From Tubiluchus corallicola (taxonomy: Eukaryota; Priapulida; Priapulimorpha; Priapulimorphida; Tubiluchidae): a DNA stretch of 64,000 bases. The stretch covers positions 62,001-126,000 of the forward strand of contig JAQGDQ010000610.1 of assembly GCA_030141605.1 (NCBI GenBank), read 5' to 3'. The notes under the pieces are model-generated. The model searched no databases. It worked only from the letters and a program-made list of their open reading frames with translations, and was not told the origin of the DNA. The position numbers and the translations under genes are program-made. The first letter of the stretch is position 1. Each line of letters opens with the position of its first letter. Shown here one piece after another: positions 25,131 to 38,600 of this stretch.

Positions 25131-25425
25131 TTACAGACAGGTTAGGCGGGATAGCACCCTCATGGTAGAAACAGAAGAGGAAGCTAGTGCTCGGAAGTGA
25201 TCTCTAGAAGTGATTTCTCTGATATCCGGTGGAAGTTTGTTCGACAAACGTATTGCTCTGAAGTAGGAGTATAAATAAATATTGACTCTTGCTGATGGCT
25301 GAACAAATTTGTTGTCATCTTCAAGAGATGGGGTAAGTTGGTAATTTATACCTATCCTGTGAAGCGCTATATCATGAAAGATGTTTAGTATCGTTCGTCT
25401 AGTGTTTCCCACCCGAGCTCTTCTA
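25131..25425 (-). pseudogene. LINE reverse transcriptase C-terminal fragment
   Basis: The minus-strand frame includes LTPSLEDDNKFVQPSARVNI, YLYSYFRAIRLSNKLPPDIR and EITSRDHFRA. This matches the C-terminal end of L2/CR1-like LINE polymerases ('...R.N.YLYSFFPRTIRLWNxLPxDI'). Nothing of the catalytic domain is present. Confidence 0.75.
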
Positions 25426-25679
25426 CAAAAACTCTTGGCAACCATATGAATGGGCGGTTGCTATGGACTTCGTGAGAGAATAATGCAGTTACATTTGAAT
25501 TCTGTAGATGACTCTTCCTGACGAACATCTGCACTTGGCAACAGAAAAAATCGCAAACAAAATGGTTGATTCCGTGAGCTACTATTGCAGTTTGAAAATA
25601 CTTTGTGAATTTTTTCACAACTGATATTTATTTTCCGGCATAGAAGCGGGCAAGGGATTACAAAATTAAATTTTTAGTA

Positions 25680-26380
25680 CAGTAAGTCCTCGTTTAATGA
25701 CTCCGCGTTTAGCAACATTTCGTTTTAACGACGCTGAACATTTGACACGTTTTTTTCACTTAACGATGCACGCTTCTTTTTACGACAATGTTTTTACTTG
25801 CCGAAAGCCAATTTTCATTTTATCAACAGCTTTTTACTTAATTTGAAGCACTGAAATGGCACATATTGCGTTATTCTGTTTTAAAAGTGATTTAGTAACG
25901 TAAACTGTGCAATTATACATGTTTTCGGTTCCCGACCGACTGCAACACCAGCTGCCGAATCTATCAAGCGACATCTGTGAACAAATTTTGTGGGAATGAA
26001 TTCTATGAGCAACCTGTTCCTATAGCAACCAGAATACCTAGTAAATGATACAGTACTCTGGTACGATAAAATTTCCAAGGTCGCCTCACGCAGCGCTTGG
26101 CTTCAACTCTGCAATGTTTATTGTTTAACGGCTATTTAGGCTCAAACCTTAATGAAAAAGAAAAGCACTAGTTAGGTACGTATTGGTAAGAAAGAGACGG
26201 GGGTTCAAGCAGGCAGAAAGAAATTAATTAGCAGAAACCATAAAGAAACTCATAAAACGTTTAATTTATATGATTTAAGCAGCATTGATTTTTGCCTTTG
26301 GAACGTATCTCAATTCTAGGGAAGTTTTGGTTTTGTTGTTTTGCTGAAACGCATTAGTGTCGTTCACCGAGGACTTACTA
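25680..26380. mobile_element. pogo/Tigger-type MITE, family F, copy 1
   Basis: Inverted ends CAGTAAGTCCTCGTTTAATG and caccgaggacttact, flanked by TA. The interior word cgttttaacgacg is shared with 33077-33773. Confidence 0.75.
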
Positions 26381-26574
26381 TACTTTTAAAACATTTTACT
26401 GACAATTGATACTACAATTTAAAAAGTCCAATATATTTCAGCATTTGTTTTTCCTAAAAAAACAAACAAAAAAAAAACCAACAACCCAAACCACAACATA
26501 CTGTGCCGTCTTGAGGATGGTCTCGGTTTGCAAGCGCACAAATAGTAGTGCCGAAAGCTAACGAAAAATGCTTA

Positions 26575-26672
26575 CTATTTGGCTATCGACTTCCACTTTC
26601 TAAACACATGAAAACCGAAGATCAAAACGCCGACGATCATTGTGCAAAGTAGCGCCGTTCCAGCAACTAAAC
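26575..26672 (-). CDS. Cadherin exon q (membrane helix, tail, stop)
   Basis: LVAGTALLCTMIVGVLIFGF is a clear transmembrane segment, then HVFRKWKSIAK and TAG. The basic residues after the helix fit the cytoplasmic side. The tail is far too short for catenin binding. Confidence 0.9.
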
Positions 26673-29600
26673 CTGAAAATAACATGTCAAAGATTCATAC
26701 TGAGACCATAGAAGAGTATAATGCACATACGGACATGCATGTTTACTAAGGGTGAACAGTGAACGTTCGAATTCAATTATTCTCCTCAGAAAATATGTAC
26801 CCATCATAGTTATATAAAGTATGCGACACATAACAAACAAGTAGGATTACTATACAAGAAGTAACACACTGCAATGAATTGCACAACCTGCACTATTATA
26901 TAGACATATAACAAACAAGTACGATTACTATACAAGAAGTAACACACCACAATGAATTGCACAGCCTGCAGTATTATATAGACATATAACAAACAAGTAC
27001 GATTACTATACAAGAAGTAACACACCACAATGAATTGCACAACCTGCACTATTATATAGACATATAACAAACAAGTACGATTACTATATAAGAAGCAACA
27101 CACCACAATGAATTGCACAACCTGCACTATTATATAGACATATAACAAACAAGTACGATTACTATACAAGAAGTAACACACCACAATGAATTGCACAACC
27201 TGCACTATTACATAGACATATAACAAACAAGTACGATTACTATACAAGAAGTAACACACCACAATGAATTGCACAGCCTGCAGTATTATATAGACATATA
27301 ACAAACAAGTACGATTACTATACAAGAAGTAACACACCACAATGAATTGCACAGCCTGCACTATTATATAGACATATAACAAACAAGTACGATTACTATA
27401 CAAGAAGTAACACACCACAATGAATTGCACAACCTGCACTATTATATAGACATATAACAAACAAGTAGGATTACTATACAAGAAGTAACACACCACAATG
27501 AATTGCACAACCTGCACTAAAATATAGACATATAACAAACAAGTAGGATTACTATACAAGAAGTAACACAACGCAATGAATTGCACAACCTGCACTATTA
27601 TATAGACATATAACGAACAAGTAGGATTACTATACAAGAAGTAACACACCACAATGAATTGCACAACCTGCACTATTATATAGACATATAACAAACAAGT
27701 AGGATTACTATACAAGAAGTAACACACCACAATGAATTGCACAGCCTGCACTACTATATAGACATATAACAAACAAGTAGGATTACTATACAAGAAGTAA
27801 CACACTGCAATGAATTGCACAACCTGCACTATTATATAGACATACAACAAACAAGTAGGATTACTATACAGGAAGTAACACACCGCAATGAATTGCACAA
27901 CCTGCACTATTATAGAGACATATAACAAACAAGTATGATTACTATACAAGAAGTAACACACCACAATGAGATGCGTAAACTGAATTTTTATAATACATAT
28001 GGAATGTAACAATCTGTTACCTGTGATAAGTTTATTTGCTTTCTTTATCCTTGTAGCAAATTCCTCAACGTCTTTCTAAAAAAGTTATAGCAAGTTACAG
28101 CATACATTAGATCAAAACAGAAACGTTTAAAAGAAACTACAAGTCACCTAGCATGTTGGGCTTGTTGTACAATCAGTTAAAGGAAAACCGGACGATTGTT
28201 TAGATTCAATCTCATTTTAATTTATCGCTCGAAATATACATTTTCTTGCCTATAAAAGTTAGCAGTTGTTTCTAATATTTGAATAGTTAGCTTAGAAAGT
28301 TAATTAATGGCAACCGAGCACAGTTATTGCTTACGTCAGAAACTAACCACAGTTTCCACAATGGCAGGCATCTTCCCTTGCGTGTCAAGCACATTTGCGT
28401 AAGTGTTAAAGTACTGCTTAAACTCGTGATGTCGCAAAAACAGGTTCTACATCATATCGTCAGAAACTAACACTGCAGTTCATGATCATGGTTATCACGG
28501 TACCGCCTTCTATTTGACGGCCACGCGCATGTGGCAAAAAGGCGCCGCTGCCAATCTTAGTAGATTCACTGAGCCGCGCGTAGCTTTGAAAGTTTAACTA
28601 AATTGGAGTATCCGAGGTAATTATCGTTTAATCTAAGCTTTGATTTAAAATAAGCTATTGTGGTTTTCAATATTTTAGAGCATTCTTTATTCTGAACTAA
28701 TATTTACACAATTGACCGGTTTTCCGTTAAACCTAAAACGTATGTGCAAAACACTATCTATGAAACACGAAGGTAATAAATACAGTTACCGTACAGAAAT
28801 TTCATGGCACGACGGTAGCTGCCATTCACTTAAAAATTATGACGTAATTGGTGAACATAAGTTGCAAAATACTCATTCAAACAGTTACGCATTCCATTAC
28901 ACATGTCTGGTAAAACCACTTTTTTTGTTAATCATTCTCTACTCATGAGAAATTGAAGATTTTGTTGTTTAACTCTTTTGGGACCGTTAGCGTTTGCTGC
29001 ATTTTGCGCGAGTTCATGAAAAACTGCTCTCACTAAGCAGCGATTACGTTACATTTTGGAAAATTTTTGTTCAATATTTTTATTTACATTGGATAATGTA
29101 GGTTTCTATTCCTCGCACGATGGACTTTCAAGCAGATTTATATATGAAATGCATTCGCTTACCTTAGACAAATTAAAAATTGATTTTTGACGAATAAATT
29201 AAACAAAGCTTTCAATAACTGCAGTGTTTGCACTGTAACAATGTACAGGATCACTTGTGTGAAATCGGCTAATGCAGAAAATTGCAATTTTCGTAAGGAT
29301 TTTTTGTAATTTTTTCACAAACTGTGGGATTGCAATGACATCAAACTTAAGAGTCATTAATAAAAGAATACGATGATAATGAGTGAAAACAGGGGGTGCT
29401 GCAGTTTCGCAGTGTCTATACATGAGCTGCCACTGGTGAACAGCTATGTTGTTGGTAATGTCAGTTTTGATAGTAAAATTGATGTTGATACTGTAGATGT
29501 TGCAGTAAGCTGTAGCTACCCGTAGCAGTAATAACATTTTGTTTTCTTAAAATGTGTGACTGCAAACTAAAACCATCCATAAGTTGGCATAGATAAATCT

Positions 29601-32600
29601 ACGTAGAATACACCAAAAATTTGGTCATATACCATTTTTTTTGTTTTTTATAAAAACTAATGCTAAATATTTTGGACTTAAATATTTTAGCATCAAATTG
29701 TCAAGAAAATCTTTAAAAAATATTAAAAATCAAATTTTATAACCCCGTACCCAATTTTCTGACTAGAAACTAGTACTGCAATTGTAAAAAAACTTGCATT
29801 TTCAAACTCTGATAGTAGCTCGTGGAAGCAGTCATTCTGCTTCTGGCTTCTTCTGTTGCCAAGCCCAAATTTTCATTAGAAAGAGCCATCTGCTGGATTT
29901 AAAAATAACATCAATGTGTTTTTCTAATGTCCATAGCAACCAACATTTGTACGGTTGCTAAGTGTTTTTGACAAAAAACAATGGCTAACTTTATCATTTT
30001 CTGAATGTAACGTTTTTCAGGGCGTAGCTTGCATCTCAACTTCAACGTGGATTATCTCACTTTAGAAATAACATTGAGCGATAAACTTGGTATCAAAATG
30101 ATCCTCATGAAATGGATATTCAGAATATGTGAATAACTAGTAACAGTTATGAACGTTTTCGCTGTGCAAGCACACATATCAAACTGTTATGGATGGTACT
30201 AACACAGTTACGGATGCACCTTCAAGCATCGCCAGTTCCACATTATTTCAGGAATTACGCGAGACGCTTATCACACTTTTATTACTAAATCTTTCTAACA
30301 TTTTTTGCGAACATTGAAATGAGCCAAACTTCCCAGAAGGCTTGACCTTTCCCTTAATTTTTGGTGTCATTTACATTTGTCCATCCACTACTAGTTTTAG
30401 ATTTGGGAAATGCACTAAACTTATCATTGTTCCCTTTTGTTTAGTTACAGAACGAAGTTGAGGCATTATCTATCCGAAGTCCGTTCACTCAGAGACATGA
30501 CGAGCAGTCCAGACGTCTCATCTAGAACTAGAACAATGGCTGACTTTAACAGTGATTTTCTCAAGGTTATGGTTATGTGAATAACTAGAAAAGCTTAACT
30601 TCCGACTTATAGATGACTTTGCCATGCAAGCACAGATATATTCCCCATGCCACAATGCAAATACAAATACAATCCAATACAAATGCACGGCAGTAAAGCG
30701 GTTAAACACTTCATCATTTCAGCGGCAAATAACATACATCTACTAATGTTAGCACCAACATATAAATCATTACGCCTTTTTGCAGTTCCAGCAATTGATG
30801 ATGATCGTAAAAAGGTTACGCGTGCCAGACAACACATTTGTGAACATTTGACAACACCTCACCGCCTAAGCTACTGTACTAATAACAGTTTTAACAGCTG
30901 GAACTTTACCTAGTTCACTTTTTCTTGTTCCCAACCAAGATACTGCTAGTAAATCACCCTGCGCACAGACTAATGCATAATCCACATAAAAACCAGAAAT
31001 TACTGAACTGATGTAACAGACGGCTTTGCCTTACCCACATGTTATGTGACGGTTGTAGTTAAGACACGCTGGTTAACCTTTGACCTATAGCAAGTGCGCA
31101 TGTGCACAACGAAACAGTGAAAATGCTTATTGTGTTGAATCACCACAGAAACTTACGTCAACATAGATTAATATAAATGTTGTGCCGTTCAGCGGCGGAT
31201 CTCCGTGGTCAATCGCAATAACGGTGAACCTAAACTGGTATTCCACATACAATTCTCCTTCATCGTACAATATAGGTGTCAATGCCAATATTTCACCTGC
31301 AATTTCAGACAGGCAAATGAAATTTACAGTTCAGAATCGTCCAATAGTTTAAGTTTAAGTTTATTTATTTCCACACTGCATCTTACAGTTCTAATAAAAA
31401 TACAGATAATTTTCCACTGAAGTAAATATAAATATAAATGCAATATAATCCAGAAATTACAAAAGAGAATCTTATGCAGCATGTACATGAGCAAATTACA
31501 TTACAGAATAATTTTGATGCATACAGTTTGAGCCTAAAAGCATAGCTTGACAGGCCCAACTGTACATGGAAATCTTAAAGAAGTGATTAATAATTGAAAT
31601 AATGATAATATATACATAAATGTGGGGGGAGTAGTGAATGAAATATGAAATGGAACAAGAACTAAGAAAAAGTGTGATTATGATTATTAAGTGTTCAGTA
31701 ACCTATTATTATTTCAATTATTAATCACTTCTTTAAGATTTCCATGTACAGTTTGGCTGGTAAGCTATGCTTTTAGGCTCAAACTGTATGCATCAAAATT
31801 ATTCTGTAATGTAATTTGCTCATGTACATGCTGCATAAGAATCTCTTTTGTAATTTCTGGATAATATTGCATTTATATTTATACTTACTTCAGTGAAATT
31901 ATCTGTATTTTTATTATAACTGTTAGATGCAGAGTGGAAATAAATAAACTTATAACTTATTGATTTACGATAATAATTGTTAGTATCTATTTAATCTGTA
32001 CACATCTATGTAATCATAGTTGTGTACTATATAAGTACTACAGAGAAAAAATAAAGATAACCTCTAGGTGGTATGCGGGAAAAACCGGTAACTAGCATTT
32101 TACGAACCAAGCAGGTTTCTCACAGCGAACTATTCCCTGCCTACGCATTTATAACACAATAGGCATTAAGTGATTAGGTAATAAATGAGACAGAGACAAA
32201 ATCACTTGCCTTTAAAGTTATTCGTTATACAACTAAGCTACAGAAGACTACATTCTTACTATGTACAGAACACTCATAATTAGCCTTAAACTATGAATAG
32301 AACACTCTTAATTAGACTTACAATAGAAAAAATTTAGTTTTAACTTCATATGTACACAATAATTGTCCTATCTGAAATACATTTCTGTCAAAACTCAACT
32401 CCAAACCTGCCAGAATTAGTGTCATGTACAGAACACTCTTAATTAGCCTTACAATAGAATAAATTTAGTTTTCACTTCATATGTACACAATAATTGTCCT
32501 ATCAGAAATACATTTCTGTCAAAACTCAACTCCAAACCTGCCAGAATTAGTGTTATGCAAACTATGTACAGAACACTCTTAATTAGCCTTAAAATAGAAT

Positions 32601-35600
32601 AAATTAGTTTTAACTTCATATGTACACAATAATTGTCCTATCAGAAATACATTTCTGTCAAAACTCAACTCCAAACCTGCCAGAATTAATGTTATGCCAA
32701 CTATGTACAGAACACTCTTAATTAGCCGTACAATAGAATAAATTTAGTTTTAACTTCATATGTACACAATAATTGTCCTATCACTAAATTCTTACCCGAC
32801 GTTTCATTAACACTGAAATTTCCGCCAGGTGAAACACTACCCGTAGAGCCATTCTGGTGCACAAAGAAGTAACTCAGGTCGCTGTTTGGAGGTTCATCGA
32901 GATCCGTCGCCTAAGAACGTTAGACATTAATCAGTTTCTTAACACAAATCTACACAATTTTCTAAAGGAGTGCTCAGACTAGCGAGCTCGTTACTTTATT
33001 TGCTTTACTTCAGTTTCTGCTTACATATTAAGTGAAACTAGTCATACTTTGATGTTTATTTCCCTAATAAGAGATACAGTAAGTCCTCGCTTAACGACGT
33101 TTCGTTTTAACGACGCCGATGATTTGACACATTTTTTCACTTAACGGCACACGTTTCGTTTTAACGACGATTTTTTGACTTTGCTCAAGGCAAATTTTTA
33201 TTTGACTAACAAAACTTTTACCTAAATTAATGCTTTAAAACAGCATCTATTGCGTCATTCTGTTCTGAAAATGCACTAGTAATGTAAACAGTGTAATTAT
33301 TATACATGTTTTTTGCTTCCGGAGTGACTACTGATGTTACTACTGTATTACTAGCAGTTCGTGTATCAAGTGACCAGCAAGCAATTTTGCCTGCAACATG
33401 TTGCTGTAGCAAGCAGACTAAGAATGTAGGTAAAATTAACAAAATTAACATGGTTTTGACTCTGCAGTGTTTATTGTTCAACCGCTGATTTGGCTTAAAC
33501 GTTAACGAAAGAGAAACAGCTATAGACAGGTAGTGGTAAGTGAAATATATAGGTGATTTTAGGCAAATAGGAAGACATTAATCAGTAGAAATATGAATAA
33601 AACTCATAGAATGTTTAATTTATATGATTTAAGCAGCATTGATTTTTCTCTCTGAAACGTATTTCAATTCTTTTACATTATTTTCTATGGAAGTCTTGGC
33701 TTCGTTTAACGACATTTCGCTTAACGTCGCATTTCGTTGGAACCCATTAGCGTCGCAAAGTGAGGACTTGCTGTATGCCATATACGTTCAGTTCGAGCAC
33801 TGATTTGTCCTATTTGCTGTCGTCTAATTAATGTTAAGGTGTACAGCATTGCCCATCTATCCTTTAGAGACGTTGTCGTTCCTGTTTCTTACAAAAATGT
33901 TACTTAATTCTCAAGACCATTATATTAGTACTTCGGATCTTTATTTTCAACCTTGTATTATACAGTCAAGCTCGGATATAAGGGACACCGCGGGACCAGA
34001 AAAACCGCCCCTTATAGCCGAAGTTGAGTCAGACCGAGGGTGTATCTAGACCTGTAGTTTTCTGTTCGAAGGCCGAGTTTGCGAAAAATTGAGGCTAAAA
34101 ATTGATCAATTTTGCTTTGATCATAGGGTCCTTTATATGCAAAGTAATTTACCTGGGTTTCTATTACCCGGGACCCGAAGATATCATCCCTTATAACCGA
34201 AAGTCCCTTATATCTAAGTACCTTATATACTGAAGATTTTTACATAGGAAAAATGTAAAGATTTTGGTGGTCCCTTATAAGCGAGTACCTTATACTCGAG
34301 GTTGACTGTATTTGCAAATGGCAAATTTTCGTAATATCGGATAACATCGGATACAAATAGCTGCAAAATCTCATGAGTCTCCGATTTTTGGATACGAATC
34401 GGATATCCGTAGCATCACTAGCTAAAATATTCTTCAAAATTCAGAAAACTTCTGATTATGCTCCGTGCACTTAATGTACCTACGTGAACGAAAAATGGCC
34501 GCTGAAAATCTGGCGGATTTTCTGCATCTTCGGTGATAAAAAATTCGTAATGGCTATAAAATTTAGGAGCATTGTTGTTTAGATCCATGACTGTGATGTC
34601 TATTGTTGTGGTGTTGCGGTTGCCGTTACCCTGTAAATGAGAAAGACGGAAAAAAATAAAACTTCGGTAACTGAATGAAAACACGATAAAGGCACGTTCA
34701 CACTTGTGAGTTTTCTGTAGCGACTTTTTCGCTGTTTTACGAGTTTTTGCGGCATTCCATATCAAATTTTCAAAATTACGTATCTAGGTTTAAGAGTTTA
34801 AAACATTTTTATGAACATTTAAGTAAAGTTTTTTAAAAGGTACATGTACAGTATGGGAAAAGTTATTAAGGGAACGGAAAAGGGTTATGTATAAGAGTGT
34901 GGGGAAGGTTTATAAAGACTTAAAATAATGTATAACTATATCGTTCCTACTTCACGGAAATTCACTTATCTCGGGTGGGTCTGGAACGGAACACCCCCGA
35001 TAAGTGAAGGAACACTGTATGTCCAATCCATCTTAAACAGCGTCTTTTTATTTTTCTTGTCCAAAGTTCTTCTAGTATTTTTTCATATAGATCTTTGTTT
35101 GAGATTTTCTTTGGGCATCTGATACCCAAAATGTTTCTTTGAAATGCATCAATTTCAGCTTTATGATTTGCTTTAATGTCCAAAGCTAAGAGTTATACAG
35201 AAACACAGTTTCAACTAAGGCTGAGAATATTCTAATTTTTGTAAAGAAATTCGTTTATCTGTGGAAGACGACTTATTATAAGCGAATCTTTGAAAATTGT
35301 AAAAAATTCAAATTTACAGGGATCAACCGAAAAATTTACGGGATTTGAGCCGGAACTATCCTGCTACTGTATGCGATACCAAGTTCCTAGATCCAGGGTG
35401 GAGAAAGTGGAGCCTGGATTCCATTTTATCACTGCAAACAATGACCTACAAGGGTGGAAACATACTGGAAAATCATGTGGACGATTTTAAAAAAATTTAC
35501 GGTCGATGGTGAAATGACCGATTTCGTCGATGAAAACCTTTTTGTTCTAAAAAAACACGCAGACGCGTAGCTGCGCCGCTCCAGTGCCACGCTTCCACGT

Positions 35601-38600
35601 GTTTCCACAGCATGTCCACTTCAAAACAGGAAGCAGAGGCAGAGATACGGATGAACTTTATTAACCTTTAGTCTTACCAGTTCGTCAATAGCATCGACTG
35701 AGAAATAGTAGCTATTTGCTTCTTCTCTGATTAGTTCTCCAACAGTCGTTAAAGCGCCTGTTCTTTCGTCCAGTCTGAACCTATGAAAACACAGTACACG
35801 TGTCACGTGACCAAAAATTTATTTTGCTGTTAAGTAGTAGTCATTTTGAAATGACAAATTTCATGTCAAAATTCATTACTGGGTGTTTCATAAACGAAAT
35901 TTACAAAATTGAGCTTACCTGCTGTTTTAGTTAATAGTGTGAGATCTCCATTATGTACAATAATTCTAACGCTTCGCTTTAAATATACAGTCTAACCTCG
36001 TTATCTCGCCCCTCGTTATGCTGCCAAACGCGTCTCTCGCCATAGAAAGTACCAGGACGGATTTCCTGCTTTGATATTTACCTCGTTAAGTCGCCACCCT
36101 CGCTTCTCGCCCTCGCCACGTCATGCTAGGATGAGTGCTTATGTAAACTATATTCGTTATGTCGCCAAACAGACAAACTCAGAGGTGAATCGATCAATAT
36201 AACATGGGGGATGTAGACAATGCTGCTGTACTCGATAGATAGACAATCTAGTGTGTGTCTCACCAGGATTAGATTAGGAGTGCTGTGGTTGGTTAATGCG
36301 CAGAGAAACTATCGAATGACCAGCTGTCGACACACTGATGCGATACTTTGAACAGTCTGACAGAGCCACAAGCGACGATATTCAAGGATTGTGTTTGATA
36401 AAACGTCGTGTTGACTGCTTGCGTGTATGATCAATGAAACAGTCGTCTCTTCTGAATTATTTCGGTCGTCAGTAACTCATTTGTGAACATTTCTAAATCT
36501 TTTGCTAAGTTTATTGCATTTAAGTGTATACTCGAAAAAGGTTTTTTAAATAAAAATGTAACATTCTAAGATTATTTTTATGACATTTTTTCATTTCTGA
36601 TTTAATGTTGATTGGTATCATAATGTGAAATATATTTTATATGTACATAGAGGAACACTATGTTAAACAACTATTATGTACAGTACGTATATACAGTATG
36701 TATATACATATAGACTAACTTCATTATATTCCTGTTATCTTGCCATACTCGCCTCTTACCAAAAATTTGCCCTAGATGGACAGTGGCGAGATAACGAGGT
36801 TAGACTGTAGGTTATCATTATGTAAAATGTCATTCCAATTCCAAAATTCGTTGAGTACTAAATTTTGTAATATCACCTAACATAATACAATATGATTGTA
36901 ATATTAAATACTGTAAATACCGTTTACTATTATCAGTCGTCATCGTCGTCGTCATCATTATTATAATTATAATTATTATTATTGTGTTTTATTACGTATT
37001 GTGTTAATGACTATACGCAATGTGCACAATTTTATCTTCTTTTAGTTTAGGCTGTGTAGTTTTTTCACACATATAAAAAACATATAAAAATATTTACACA
37101 TATATAAAACACATATAATGTTTTATAACTTGTAACTGTAATTGTATTGGTTGTAAATGGGTAAAAAAATCTATTATATTATAAAAAAATGTTTAAAACT
37201 TAATTTCTACTTTACGCGTATTGTTTTAGACCAGGCTAATGGTTACTCGCAGTAAGAGCTTGTGTTATAAAGCGAAAATACGAACGTCAAAAGGTGAAAT
37301 AGAAAGAAACTGAAGTCGTCAGGTACATAAACTGGCGAAAAGTTGGAGACTGACGAAATCAAATAGTTCAAAACGCTGTTTTAGATGTGCAATCTGTATT
37401 CTAATCATAATCAGCATTTTCTATCAAATAATCCACATTGTTGTTGTTGACATCCTTCTGTCTCGGAAGACAACGGTGTGTGTGCCAAGAGAGTCAGTTA
37501 TTGATCACATTGATGAAGCTGCAGCGTCAACTGTGGCTGAGCAGTGTGATCCTTGAACCACTGGAGTGGCCAACTCTCCAGGGCGCACGCCTGGGCAAGG
37601 TGTATGGAGATCCTGAGTTGCCCAGACAACAGGAACCCCCTCTCTTCCTCCCTGGTGTAGTCCACAGGAAAGCGGAGAGATACGTTTGGCACCAGGTTGG
37701 CTGCAGGAGCTGCCAGAGTCAGTGAGCATGCTGCACTGGTGCGCCTTCGAGGCTCTACTCCTGATTTGGAAGGTTTACTCCTCTACACATGGCCGTTGGG
37801 TCACTTGACCTCCTCCGCCCTCTAGCCGTTGGCTGCTTGTGCAGCTCCTCCGCCAAGTGTCGAGATACAGTGTGGGCATCCCGCAAGCCTACAGCACCTG
37901 GTATTCCTAGGTGGTCACCCATCCAAGTACTAACCAGGCTCTACGTTGCTTAACTTTGTTGAGCAGACGAGAACCGGTGTTTTCAAGGTGATATGGCTGT
38001 AGTAATCCACATTAGCCAAATAATAAAAGTAAAGGTTGAACATACTCCATATCATCCAAATAGAAACAAAAAGTTTACCCATACGCCATCTTAGTAAAAC
38101 GTTATTTTAAACAGAACTATCTATTGTGCACTTCGAACCAGTGCCATTACATATGCCCTTCTAACTTAGAAGGTATCGACTCAAGAAGCCAAGTGTCCTA
38201 GTTTCATACAACATTATGTATATTCATGATGTGCCATTGGGTTTATACATCAAGGTTTGACGTTGTGTCTTTGGTTTAAATTGTGGAGTTTAACTTGTGT
38301 AATTGTGTTCTTAATAACGTGGTATAGGTTTTTTGTAGTGCTGTATATGTGTGAAATTGTATCTTTATAATCAGTGTGTGTATTGTGTGATTTGTAATTG
38401 TGATTACCCAATAAACGATAACTAACAGTAAATTAATTCATTGTTCTGTTTACAAATCAAATATTACACGGAGGTTGCATTTGTTAGCATTAACATAATT
38501 GATTGGGAAAAAAATTGATTGATTGCCAAATGAATTTCATATAAAATAGCTTAGGGAAAAAAGCTGCATTTAGTAATGCTAATGCCACTGAATGCATATT

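Noticed and set aside
37885-38002. A functional 5S rRNA gene
   Set aside because: There is no terminator T-run after the 5S part, and the sequence continues into a SINE body enclosed by a target-site duplication.
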